Source: Gaertneriomyces semiglobifer
Lineage: Eukaryota > Chytridiomycota > Chytridiomycetes > Spizellomycetales > Spizellomycetaceae
Length of the DNA: 32,971 nt
Assembly: GCA_025558075.1 (NCBI GenBank)
Contig: JAHLKF010000054.1
Span: forward strand, 1-32,971
Reading direction: 5' to 3'
Shown here: piece by piece, positions 10,109-20,758 of the stretch
Layout: the number at the start of each line of letters is the position of its first letter
How positions within the stretch are numbered: the stretch's first letter is position 1
Notes under the pieces: generated by a model
Seen by the model: only the letters and a program-made list of their open reading frames with translations
Told to the model about the DNA's origin: nothing
Database searches by the model: none
Position numbers and translations under genes: made by a program

Positions 10109-11511
10109 ATGGTTCGATTTCCCAAAATCCTAGGCCGCCCCGTCCGTCTCATCATCATCGGATTCGGCGAACGCGGCCGCGTCTACTCCCAATTCTGTCT
10201 CGACAACCCCTCTCTCGCCCAAATCGTCGGTGTGGCCGAACCCTCCCCACGGCGTCGTCTCGCCTTCCAATCCCGATTCCCTTCTGTGCCTTCCACCCAC
10301 ATCTTCTCCTCATGGGAGGAACTCGTGCAAACCCCACGTTTGGCAGATGCCGCTGTAATATGCACCCTTGATACATTACACGCTCCCTGTGTGGTCTCCC
10401 TCGCTCGGCTGCGATACGCGATTTTGTGTGAGAAACCCATGGCCGTCACTCCCTCCGAATGCGCAGAGATTGTGCGAGCCGTTAAGGAGGAGGAGGTGAT
10501 GTTTGCCGTGTGTCATGTGTTGAGGTATAGTCCGTATAATTTGGAGGTGAAGAGGGTGATTGAGAGTGGAGAGATTGGGGAGGTGGTGAATGTTGTGCAT
10601 GTGGAGCCGGTGGGGTGGTGGCATTTTGCGCATAGTTATGTGAGAGGGAATTGGAGGAGGGAGGTTGGTGGGGTGGGTGCGTTGATGGCCAAGAGTTGTC
10701 AGTAAGTGTTTTGTGTCTGTCTACATTCGTGTTTTTTGTTGGGTTTCGTGTTTATGAAGTGTGTGTGTGTGTTTTTAGTGATTTGGATATTTTGTGTCAT
10801 TATTTTTCGCTCCCCCCCTTGAGGGTTTCGTCGTTTGGATCACTTACACATTTCCAACGGTCTTCCAAACCCATCGAAGCCGGGACTGCCACGCGGTGTG
10901 TTAGCTGCGCATACGAGCCTTCCTGTCCCTACTCCGCGCCGCGTCTCTACCTCAACCCCTCCAACTGGGACACCCGGCACTGGCCCGCCTCCGTCCTCGT
11001 CGACAGCCCACCCGACATTGAAGACATCCGCACCGCGTTATCCGAGGGTGACTACGGCCGCTGCGTGTACGAATGCGATAATGATGTAGTCGACCATCAA
11101 GTTGTGAATATCGAATTTGAGCGTGGTCGAACGGCGAGTTTTACGATGGTGGCGTTCACGGGGGAAGTATGTGAGCGACAGACAAGAATACATGGGTCGA
11201 AGGGGATGGTGGTGGGTGATTCAAAGGAGGTGAGGGTGACGAGTTTCCTGACCGGACAAACCAAGATAGTGAGTGTGAGTCCGAAAGTGGAAGGGGTGGA
11301 AGGGAGTGAAGGTGGTCATGGGGGTGGGGATTATGGGTTGATGAAGACGTTTGTGGAGTGTGTGAGAAATGGGGATCCGACGGGGTTGGGGTGTACCCCG
11401 CGACAGGTGTTGAGGAGTCATGGGGTGGTGTTTGCGGCGGAGGAGGCGAGGAAGAAGGGAAAGGTGGTGGATGTGAGGGAGTATTTGGAGAGTGTGGGTG
11501 GGTGGGTGTGA
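10109..11511 (+). CDS. Gfo/Idh/MocA-family NAD(P)-dependent oxidoreductase
   Basis: Two exons (10109-10701, 10779-11511) separated by a 77-nt intron (GTAAGT...TTTTTAG) encode 441 aa. The N-terminus has a Rossmann dinucleotide-binding core (IIIGFGERGR, residues about 14-23). The family CEKPMAVT motif follows, whose Lys contributes to catalysis in this superfamily, then the C-terminal alpha/beta domain. Splicing rebuilds the segment KSCHDLDILCHY, where the family's conserved His-Asp lies, so the join is well supported. Residues around the start of exon 2 contain a Cys-rich CVSCAYEPSCPYSA motif seen in a subset of these enzymes. Substrates in this superfamily are usually sugars, inositols or related polyols, and the sequence does not reveal which. 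Base composition swings sharply from C-rich to G-rich within each exon. Confidence 0.88.
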
Positions 11512-12335
11512 GTTTTGTTCGTAGAGTGGGCATTTGTTTTTTCGACGACTTTTTGGGGGGTTTATTTCGTGTGGGTTTTATGGTCAGTATGGACAAATGG
11601 ACTGCGGATGGAGTATGGACAGTGGTTGGACTAGAACAGACGCTCAATCCGAGATCCGGCACCCAAAGCATAATGGTTCTCTGACCCGATTGACACATGT
11701 TCCAGGCGGATATTCGGAATGCTCTTCTTTGGCATTACAACGACCTTGCCATTGAACAGGTAACCGGCTTCACTGTCGGCTCATTCTTACAAGAACATAC
11801 CCCCTAAGGAATCATGGACGATGGAAACCTGTCATGTACATGTAGGTTATAGGATATAGAATCCCTACTTCTTCGACTTCGACCACCTGTTACAGCTGGG
11901 AAGACTATTTACCAGATGTTTGACTAGAAATGAATTCATTTCCTCGAGAAGAGCCCCTCACTTCTGAATGTCGTTTTCCTTCTATTTCACCCATACCAGA
12001 TACACATACAACCCCCTTCAATAAATCCCATTAAAGTCAGTAGTTCCTCCCCCTTTCACCTTTGCCCCACGCGTTGCCCCACAACGACCCCACGCGCGCT
12101 ACGGCAGTGTTAGGGTTTTTACCATGTCACCCCGGGAAATTACCGCCGTTCGGTCGGGCGGATCTGAACGTTGGATCGTTGGGTGGAGAGAGAGAGACGA
12201 AAGGACGACATCCAAAAGCGAGGTTGTCACTAGAGAAGCAGTGGGGGAACAGGAACAAGAGCGTTGAAGCGAGGAACAACCCTTTAGACTGAGAAGTTGA
12301 AAGCTTCTGGAAACGGAAAGTTATATACGCTAAAG
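11512..12335. other. Intergenic region upstream of SDHA
   Basis: This tandem spacer lies between the oxidoreductase stop and the SDHA start. The first half should hold the oxidoreductase 3' end; the second half should hold the SDHA promoter. From about 12060 the sequence becomes more GC-rich and free of homopolymers. A TATATA at 12322-12327 is too close to the ATG to serve as a TATA box. Short open frames in the region show no motif. Confidence 0.5.
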
Positions 12336-14855
12336 ATGTTTCGGTATTCGGCAAACCGGGTTTGTGGGATGGTGAGTTTGTGGTGTGGGGTAGCCCTTCT
12401 CTCATTCTCTTAGTGGGAAGAGGATTACATGCAGTGAAGCCAGGGGTTTCTGCGATCTAGTTACTGACATGTGTGTTTCCACCTTTTCTTTTTGCTTGGT
12501 TTTGTTGTGGATAGAACCGTGCTGTATCTAAAAGTAAGTGCTGATTGTTGTCGTTGGTAAATATAAGGAGCTTATGAACTGATTGGGTTTCTTTTGGGTG
12601 GGTTAGGTTGCAGCCGGAATTTCTCGCAAAGCACTGTCGCCCGCAAGCTTGTTTCCAGCCAGCCGTTAAGAGCAACTTTGGCTCAGGTGAGTTATCCTCT
12701 ACGCATCCTATCAATGTACAAGAATATCGCATGTAACCATCATTGTCGGTTCAATGTTTTTCTTTCCATTCAAGACCCCGTTATCAAGCGCCTACCCCAT
12801 CATTGACCATACTTACGATGCAGTCGTAGTCGGTGCCGGTGGTGCCGGTCTCCGTGCCGCATTCGGGTTGGCGAAAGAAGGGCTCAAAACGGCATGTATA
12901 ACGAAACTGTTCCCGACTCGTTCGCATACTGTCGCTGCTCAAGGTGGTATCAACGCTGCCCTTGGCAACATGTCCGAGGATGACTGGAGATGGCACATGT
13001 ACGATACCGTCAAGGGGTCCGATTGGTTGGGTATGTTGCGTTGGTGTTGCAGATGTTCGTGGGAGACGTGTATACTGAACCGTGTATTGTTGTGTTGTTT
13101 TTGGTTGAATAGGTGATCAGGATGCGATCCACTACATGTGTCGTGAAGCCCCGCACACTGTTATCGAACTGGAGCACTATGGTGTGCCGTTCTCGCGTAC
13201 CGAGGAAGGCAAGATCTACCAGCGTGCTTTTGGTGGACAGAGTTTGAAGTTTGGAAAGGGTGGACAGGCGCATCGGTGTGCTGCTGTTGCTGATCGTACT
13301 GGACATGCGATTTTGCACTCTCTCTATGGACAGTCGTTGCGGTATGATACCAGTTACTTTATTGAGTACTTTGCATTGGACTTGATCATGGAAAACGGTA
13401 AGCCCTTCTCGTCCTCTGCGTTGTAAATGTCTTGCAAGGTGATTGGAGATGGATGGTCTAACATTGGTCTGGTATTTTTTTGTCCATCTCTTCGTGGGTA
13501 GGTGAATGTCGTGGTGTGATTGCTCTTAACATGGAAGACGGTACACTCCACCGTTTCCGGTCGCACCAAACTGTGCTCGCCACTGGTGGCTACGGACGTG
13601 CCTACTTCTCCTGTACCTCTGCCCACACTTGCACTGGTGACGGTAACGCTATGGTTACCCGTGCGGGTCTTCCTTTGCAAGATCTGGAGTTTGTCCAGTT
13701 CCACCCTACTGGAATCTACGGTGCTGGATGTCTGATTACGGAGGGTGCCCGTGGTGAAGGAGGTTACCTGCTCAACGCGCAGGGTGAGCGTTTCATGGAA
13801 CGTTATGCTCCTACTGCCAAGGATTTGGCTTCTCGTGATGTCGTCTCTCGTTCTATGACTGTTGAAATCCGTGAGGGCCGTGGTGTGGGTCCCGAGAAGG
13901 ACCACATTTACCTGCAACTCAGCCATTTGCCAAAGGAGGTGCTGAAGGAGCGTCTCCCTGGTATTTCCGAGACCGCTGCGATTTTCGCCGGTGTGGATGT
14001 GACAAAGGAGCCTATTCCTGTGCTCCCGACTGTCCATTACAACATGGGTGGTATCCCGACCAACTACCACGGTCAGGTGTTGACTCACAAGGATGGAAAG
14101 GACCAGATCGTTCCTGGATTGTACGCTGCTGGTGAAGCCGCGTCTGTGTCTGTCCACGGCGCTAACCGGTTGGGTGCAAACTCTTTGTTGGACATTGTGG
14201 TCTTTGGTCGTGCTTGTGCATTGCACATTAAGGATAACCTCAAGCCCGGCACACCTCACCGTGAACTGCCCAAGGATGCCGGTGCCGAGACCATTGCCAA
14301 CTTGGACAAGGTCCGCCATGCTAATGGAGCGTACCCGACTGCTCAGGTGCGGTTGGAGATGCAAAAGGTCATGCAGAGTGATGCAGCGGTGTTCAGAACC
14401 GAAAGTTCATTGAAGGAAGGTGTGAGAAGGATCGATGAGGTTGCCAAGAAGCTGAACGACTTGAAGACCACTGACCGTGGGTTGATTTGGTAAGTTTTTT
14501 TTAGCCGACTCCATTTCCTGTGTACCCCCCTTGTTACGTATTTTCTTACTAACATGTTTTTCGCAATTTTTCCAACTTATATAGGAACACTGATCTGATT
14601 GAGACCCTCGAACTCCAAAACCTCATGCCCAATGCCGCGCAAACCGTCTACTCTGCCGAAGCCCGTAAGGAGTCTCGAGGCGCCCACGCCCGTGAGGACT
14701 ACAGTGAACGTGACGATGAGAACTGGATGAAGCACACCCTGTCGTATTGGGATCCCGAGACGCAGCAGACACGGTTAGAGTACCGACCGGTCATTAACAC
14801 GACTTTGGATGTGAATGAGTGCCAGCCTGTGCCACCGGCAAAGCGAGTCTATTAG
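12336..14855 (+). CDS. SDH1: Succinate dehydrogenase flavoprotein subunit, mitochondrial
   Basis: Seven exons (12336-12371, 12515-12533, 12607-12686, 12775-13030, 13113-13397, 13502-14489, 14585-14855) give 644 aa, the usual SDHA length. The first three short exons encode a basic, Ser/Arg-rich presequence of about 45 residues. The FAD-binding [10 protein letters not shown] follows (65-74). [10 protein letters not shown] contains H96, the residue expected to carry covalent [25 protein letters not shown] active-site sequence is present and the C-terminus is intact. As part of complex II it oxidises succinate to fumarate and passes electrons to the iron-sulphur subunit, linking the TCA cycle to respiration. 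All junctions use GT-AG and keep frame; intron 6 has a perfect TACTAAC branch point. Only the tiny 19-nt exon 2 is mildly uncertain. Confidence 0.96.
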
Positions 14856-15516
14856 ATGGGACGGGACGGAAGCGTTTGGAGGGGTGATATCCATTTTTGT
14901 TTTTAAGACGGCGGTTTTTTTTTTTTCTCGGCCTCCTTTTGTGAGGTGGGGTTGTGGTATGGGACGGGGATTAGCTTTGGGCTTGGTTCTTGTTTTCTCG
15001 TTTTACTCTTTCTCTGTTTTCTTTTCTGGGTGACCTGATTTGTGATATGTCGATGATACAAGGCAATATACTAGTGTACATTGGGCAAATTTGGGAGAGA
15101 GGTGATAGCGGGACAAGGCCCAAAGGATTCATTTCTCTTTCATCAGTGCCGAGAGCATTTAGTCATTTCCAAGCGGTAGACACTGTGTCTACGAGTGTAC
15201 ACAGGCCCAACAACAAAAAGATGGACAGCGAGTCACTGGCGAGAAATTCAATATTGGGCCACCAACGTTTGATTGCCATGCCACTCGGACAAACAATGTA
15301 AGCGCGATCATATCTACAGGTGCAAATGGATGGAAATAATTGCAGTTGTCACCAGCAAGTTCATCTCCAATTTGAGCAGGCGATGAAGTGACACGCATAT
15401 GATCCAACCACATACAAGCGATGCATCAGCAGCATGTCAGAAAAGAATAATAAATTATATATGTAATGAACAGTGTCTAACCAAAGAAACCGGACTCAAT
15501 GGGCGAGGACGCCTGG
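14856..15516. other. Convergent intergenic region
   Basis: This spacer lies between the SDHA stop (14855, plus) and the Mtr3 stop (15517, minus) and should hold both 3' untranslated regions. A plus-strand AATAAA occurs at 15449-15454, but it is nearly 600 nt beyond the SDHA stop, so its use is uncertain. Open frames here have no recognisable domains, and I see no additional gene. Confidence 0.55.
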
Positions 15517-16718
15517 TCATTTAACACCCACCGCCAAAGTCTCCTGCATGACAGTGTACAGCTGCGAACAAGCGTCCACACACAGCTCGGTGCCCTACAA
15601 AGCGACAAAACATCAGACTACGAGACTCCCAGTTGTTTACTAAAAGTGCGGACTCACCTTAGCTGATGTGGCAGCGGTTGTTTCCCCGTTCTGCACGACG
15701 TGTGTGACTTCGTTCAGGGAGGGCATGAAGGATAACATTAAGGATCCGCTTTGGTAGGCCTCTTCGTCTGCATCTGGGTCCAAGTAAACTCTCGTATCCA
15801 AATACCCCTAAACAAGAATGATGACGCAAGATTTAGTGTTTCCCACCCCACGGTGTATGAATGCACAGAGTGTGAACTTACCGCTGAACAAGCCGCGACT
15901 ACATCTACCATCTCGATACCGGCATCTGCTAGCGCTAATGATGCACAGGTGATGGCTGCTGCTAAGCAGGCTGTTGACCCGTCGTTCTCGAGGACTTGGA
16001 CGAAGATGTCTACGGCGGATTTCGGGAGACGGTCGAGGCGGACGGCTGGAGTGAGGGCTTGCTCAAGAAAGAGGGAGTACTCCTTTTCTTGATTGTCCTA
16101 TTGTTTGTCAAAAAGAGGAATGAAGGTTGGCAATTAGCAAGGGATATTGTGGAGTCGTTCAAGTTCTTTGGAGGTGGGCTCACCTTTTGATATCCTCTTC
16201 TTCTTCCTCCAGAAAAGGGCGCAAACTTGAAATCGCAGTTTATGACACCTTGCGCTGCCATTTTGGGTTTTGCGAGTTGACGAGGCCCGTAACTGTTCGA
16301 TAAATGTGAGTTAATGATTGACCTTCTTTTCACAACCCGCAAAAGCGTAAAGTGGTAAGAGACATCATAAATGCGAATACGTACACTCCACAAGCGACCT
16401 TCATATTCCCGGCTTCGATGTATGCGCTTCCATTTGCTTGTGTGATGATCCCGGTTTTCATAACTATATGAAGAGATCAGTACTTTTTCCAACTAACGGT
16501 GGCGGCGGAGGAAGGCCACTCACAAACAGGCCGTATTCTCTCCGCTGTACGTCCATCTTTTCTTTTGTCTGGGTTGAAGGTTGCAGCAGGCTGTGAGCCG
16601 GCTTCAAACAATGGTACGACCGATTTTTCTGGTCCCTACATAGACAAGAGGCAGCGTCAGATCCGAGATCCGTGAGCAGATGGACATGCGTACTTACCTG
16701 AATCCTTCTCCTATCCAT
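15517..16718 (-). CDS. MTR3: Exosome ring subunit Mtr3 (EXOSC6-like, RNase PH fold)
   Basis: Seven exons (16718-16698, 16635-16524, 16463-16385, 16292-16184, 16097-15882, 15807-15658, 15594-15517) give 254 aa, close to yeast Mtr3. Hallmarks in order are DGRTAERIRPVF, KTGIITQANGSAYIE, the KVACGVYGPRQ segment rebuilt across the exon 3/4 junction, and CDFKFAPFSGGRRR. These match the EXOSC6/Mtr3 branch of RNase PH-like subunits. A LADAGIEMVDVVAACSA segment matches the second half of the fold. Mtr3 is a catalytically inactive member of the hexameric core ring that guides RNA to Rrp44/Rrp6 for processing and decay. All introns are GT-AG and in frame. It is divergent from the HRD3 gene, with 297 bp between start codons. 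Confidence 0.94.
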
Positions 16719-17015
16719 AATGCTCTCTTGATCACTGCAGCTGGTTTATTGAATGTAGCTGGTGCTTGTGATGCGTTGCCCAAAGTTTGCAAATGCAAAA
16801 AGAACAACCGTTGATTTGTTGGTCGCGCGTTGGTTGCAACGTCAAGAGCGGTGGTATTGCACGCAAGACATCATCATAGCTGCAGTGTACTGATCTGCTT
16901 GGTTGGATGCTAGTGGGGGGCTTGCTGTGGGAGCTGGAAGGTTGTACGGGGGATTGAAGCTTTATAGGTCGAACAGTTCTGGAACAGGAAAGTAGAATCT
17001 ACTACCTCGAACGCA
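16719..17015. promoter_or_regulatory. Short divergent promoter between MTR3 and HRD3
   Basis: Only 297 bp separate the two start codons (16718 minus, 17016 plus), so both promoters must lie here or overlap the opposite gene. I see no clear TATA box or repeated element. The arrangement suggests a shared bidirectional promoter; this is inferred from spacing alone. Confidence 0.5.
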
Positions 17016-20000
17016 ATGAAGGGTAGAACTGCATCAAATGGACGTCGCATCTTGCGAACGGCATGGTTCCTGAAAGGTAGGACGCTCCTGAGAACATTAT
17101 GAACATCTTGTTCAACTGACTCATTCCTCATTCCTGGACAGTATGCCTCGTCATTCTTCTCGTATGCTCGTGCATCCAATTCGTCATTGCGGACTCTACT
17201 GCGTTGGAACAGAAGAATCGTCAACCCGCTCTTCAGAATGCGAAAGCATCATCACCATCCTCGCTCGACCCGCCGAAGCCAAAGGGTAACGTTGAATATG
17301 CGAAGGTCATTGTTGGTGAAACCGGACTGATACCTTGCGCACAGAACCCATCGACGCAAATCTCCAGAGGTACCGTCGAGTCCTTGCTACTTTAAAGAAC
17401 CTTTCACGTCGTCGGGCGGCACTTCCATCCAAGGAATCGGAAGACCTTTTGAACACTTTGGTGCGACTGGTCGTTCGGAATCTATTCCCCAAATCTTTGT
17501 CGAAGAAGTTAGAGACGAACCGACCTAGTCCAGGTGATGATGACACGGGATCTTCGAATGATGACATTACACCGGATGGCGACGCACCACCATCTGCGGC
17601 CGGCATACCAGTCATTGAAGATACTGACACTCCTGCGGTCAAACGCTCAAAGGCATTGAAGATCTTAACATCCCTAGCGTACGATCACGAATTCCCAGAT
17701 GCATACATCACGCTCGGAGATATTCATCTGTACGGAACATACGGCTACCACCGAGATGCCCACAAAGCGTTCCAATTCTATCGTGACGCCGCAGATCGCC
17801 ATGGAACGCCGGCCGGACAACGCCAACTCGGCCTGCTTCATGCTACAGGTATCAGTACCCCCGAGACCACGCAAAGGCCCTCCTCTATCTCAGTTTCGCC
17901 GCTGTGGGTCGCGACACCATCGCAGAGCACGTGCTGGGGTACTGGCACTATGCAGGCATCGCGACGGAAAAAAGTTGCGAACATGCATTGTATTTCTACC
18001 GACGTGTGGCTGAGAAAGCTGTGGAAAAGTTTAAAGAAGGCCCGCCGGGCGGGTTGACCATGCTTCCTGTTAAACTGAGATTGACAGATGCTGAAGGCGG
18101 AGTGTATGGACATGGGGCTAGCGCCGTAGGGGATCACGGTGGACGCGCCACAGGTGAAGCAGGACAAGGCGCACTTACCACAGAAGATATTCTACAGTAT
18201 TGGAGGATTCAAGCAGACTCGGGCAATGCACAGGCGCAAGTACTTGTAGGTCAGCTGTACTATATGGGATCGAACCACGTACGGAGGAATTTCCGGAAGG
18301 CGATGCATTATTTTCGGGCAGCGGCTGCGACACACCCTGGTCCGAAAGCGGTGAGTGCCAAGGACGCCCCACATACAGTGAAACAGGCCGCGAACGTGGC
18401 ATCCCAGGCCATCTGTTATATCGGGACCATGTTCTGGCGAGGCGAGGGCGTGCAGCAAGATAATACGACAGCTAGGGACTGGTTTGAACGCGGAGCCGCG
18501 GATCAGAATCCTATGTGCTTAAATGGGCTGGGTGTGATGTACATGAAAGCAATCGGGGGCCGCAAGGATACCAGTGCCGGTTTGAAGCTGGTAACACAGG
18601 CTGCACATCTGGGAAGTCCCGATGCTCAAGCGTTGCTGGGAGAGCTGCACTTGCAACGAGGCGCATCCGACTACGCGCAGGCTCTGAAGTGGTTCCTGGA
18701 CGCCGCTAATCGCGGAAACATCGTAGCAATGTACCATTTAGGGGAGATGTATCGTCTTGGTCGTGGCGTGGCAGTAAACTGTCACTTTGCCGTTGGGTAC
18801 TTCAAGCATGCTGCAGAGAAGGGAAATTGGAATGATCCGATTGTTCAGGATGCACAAGTCGCCTATGCTCAGGGAGATATGGAAGGTGCGGCTGTGAGAT
18901 TTATGATGGCAGCTGAGAGGGGTTTCGAAGTTGCTCAAACCAATGCGGCGTGGATCATTGACAGAGGGTTGGTGAGCTTTAATGGTTCGAAGGTGTTTGA
19001 TGACAACGAAGATCCTTATGGAGTTGCATTGTACTTGTGGAACCGCGCTGCGAATCAAGGGAATATTGATGCACGTGTTAAAATGGGTGATTATTACTAT
19101 TATGGATTGGGTACACGGGCAGTCCCCGACGGGGACGATCAGGACACCAGCGACAACACTCCTGGAAAGACGCCTTTAACTCTAAGTGCACGATTGCTCA
19201 ACCACAAGAGTGGCGCGCACCGCGACGTTAAGAAGGCTGCCATCTACTACCAGGTCGCAGCAGAAATGGAATACAGCAGCGTCGCCATGTTCAACCTTGG
19301 ATGGATGTACGAAACCGGAACGGGTGTGGACAGGGATTATCACCTTGCCAAGCGATGGTATGACAGCGCATTGGCGCAAAACCCTGAGGCATATTTACCT
19401 GTGCAGCTGGCACTGTGCCAGTTGAGGCTCAAAATGCTGTGGGAATGGGTGATGAATCTTCTCTTCGGAACGGGTCAGACTGCAAAAGTACATCACCAAG
19501 ATGAGGAAGCGGCCGAGATGAAGGAGAATGTGATTAAAGAGATGTTACCCCACGCTCAACCACACCACCAACCCCACGCACACCCAGATGGACATGCGGA
19601 TGCGCATGTACACGAGGAAGAAGGCGATTATGAGCTGTGGGATTACGGCGATGACGAGCACCTCTTCTGGGATATGTATGATGAAGGAGCGACTGGTGGA
19701 GATACATTCGAGATGACATTGATTGTACTGTTGGCATCGTTGCTGGTGGTATTATTACAGTGGCGTAGGGACGTGGTAAGGAGAGGGGAAGAAGATTTGA
19801 GACGAAGGCGACTTGAGAATGCGAATACGAACTTCAATGCTAATCTGAACGGGAACATGAATGCCCCACCGGCTGTGGATGATATGAATGGATTTGGGGA
19901 ACATGTTCCGCCACCGCCACCACCGCCGTCGGTGACTCGAGTTGAAGGCGAAGCACAATCACACAATGAACGGATCCAAGAGGAACCTCAACGAGGCCTG

Positions 20001-20027
20001 CCAGAAGCACCGACAACGAACTCATAA
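17016..20027 (+). CDS. HRD3: Hrd3/SEL1L-like ER-degradation adaptor, frame broken by apparent single-base deletion
   Basis: Exons are 17016-17076, 17142-17285 and 17345-20027. Exon 1 plus exon 2 create a classic signal peptide: a basic N-region, then the hydrophobic VCLVILLVCSCIQFVIA (about 21-37). Many Sel1-type TPR repeats follow. A single transmembrane helix (about 857-876) comes next, then a short basic, Pro-rich cytosolic tail: the Hrd3/SEL1L topology. In ER-associated degradation Hrd3 stabilises the Hrd1 ubiquitin ligase and receives misfolded glycoproteins. The reading frame breaks inside one Sel1 repeat at the C5 run 17858-17862. Both sides continue the same repeat in different frames, and one extra C would reconcile them to about 962 aa. 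This could be an assembly error or a true mutation. An acidic, His-rich segment precedes the membrane helix. Confidence 0.88.
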
Positions 20028-20181
20028 AACGTTCCATTATAAATTTTTGTAGTTATCTAATACTGAATACATTGTCATTCGTCTCCTTTCATCCCAGAGC
20101 GGTCGCTGCTGTCGTTGTGCTTTTTCTTCTGGTAACGGTGGTTGTTCGTGTGTATGTACCAGGGAGTGAATGTGAAAGGCT
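20028..20181. other. Short convergent 3' region between HRD3 and ABRACL genes
   Basis: Only 154 bp separate the two stop codons, so the 3' untranslated regions and polyadenylation sites are likely to overlap. No specific terminator signal is assigned. Confidence 0.5.
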
Positions 20182-20527
20182 TTAGAGGATCACAATATCG
20201 ACATCATCGTGTACACCTTGCAAGAGCATTTCTCCATCATACGTGATGATCTTGCGTTTCTTCGCAGCACGCAGTGTCCCAACCAGTGCCTCAACTACCA
20301 TCATCAAAACACAAAGTTAATGTGCCATACATGTAAAGACGTAAAACACGATAGAGTCAGTGGTTAACCCAGACCACTAAGATAAATCTTTACTTACAGA
20401 TGTCACCGCACCGCTCGTCTCGGACTAGCTTTCCGAATTTGACACTGTGTTTGCCGTTAGCCGTGGGCGTGCCGAGGCGTTCAATTTCCGCAAGGAGGAG
20501 GGGGATCTCTTGCTCGACGTTAACCAT
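20182..20527 (-). CDS. ABRACL: Costars-family protein (ABRACL-like)
   Basis: Two exons (20527-20398, 20294-20182) with a 103-nt intron (GTAAGT...GGTAG) encode 80 aa, the full length of the Costars domain. The match to animal ABRACL is strong throughout: HSVKFGKLVRDERC, then FEALVGTLRAAKKRKIITY created by splicing, and LLQGVHDDVDIVIL at the end. Costars proteins are small winged-helix-like proteins linked to actin dynamics and cell motility in Dictyostelium and animals. The gene is easy to miss because each exon is very short. It shares a 231-bp divergent spacer with taspase-1. I know this family as rare in yeasts and moulds, so its presence favours an early-diverging fungal lineage; that point is from general knowledge and not checked. 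Confidence 0.93.
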
Positions 20528-20758
20528 TTTCTCTGAATTGTTAACCTATTGGAATTGATCTTGTATGTTGCTTGTTGTTGAAGGTCGAAGAGAAACATCA
20601 ACAGTTGCTCCCTCAACGCGTGGCCGTGGCGTTTTACGTTTGTTTGTGGCGTTTAGCTCGGAAAAGTTCCAGATCTTATACGCTGGAAGGATACCACTGT
20701 GCGTTGTTTCCTCACGCCTTCAATGTTATATAGTACAAGATACACACAATTATACCCA
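20528..20758. promoter_or_regulatory. Short divergent promoter between ABRACL and TASP1
   Basis: The two start codons (20527 minus, 20759 plus) are 231 bp apart, so the promoters must be shared or overlapping. A TATATAG-like sequence near 20726-20732 lies about 30 nt before the taspase ATG, probably too close for a conventional TATA box. No other element stands out. Confidence 0.5.

Noticed and set aside
12322..12327. TATATA before the SDHA start as a TATA box
   Set aside because: It lies about 9 nt from the ATG, too close for a core promoter element.
13354..14364. 336-codon open frame antisense to SDHA
   Set aside because: It mirrors the coding frame of SDHA exon 6 on the other strand, has no domain, and SDHA itself is unambiguous.
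17851..17866. Programmed -1 frameshifting as the explanation for the HRD3 frame break
   Set aside because: The site does not fit a X-XXY-YYZ slippery heptamer in the zero frame, and a one-base error in a C5 run explains it more simply.
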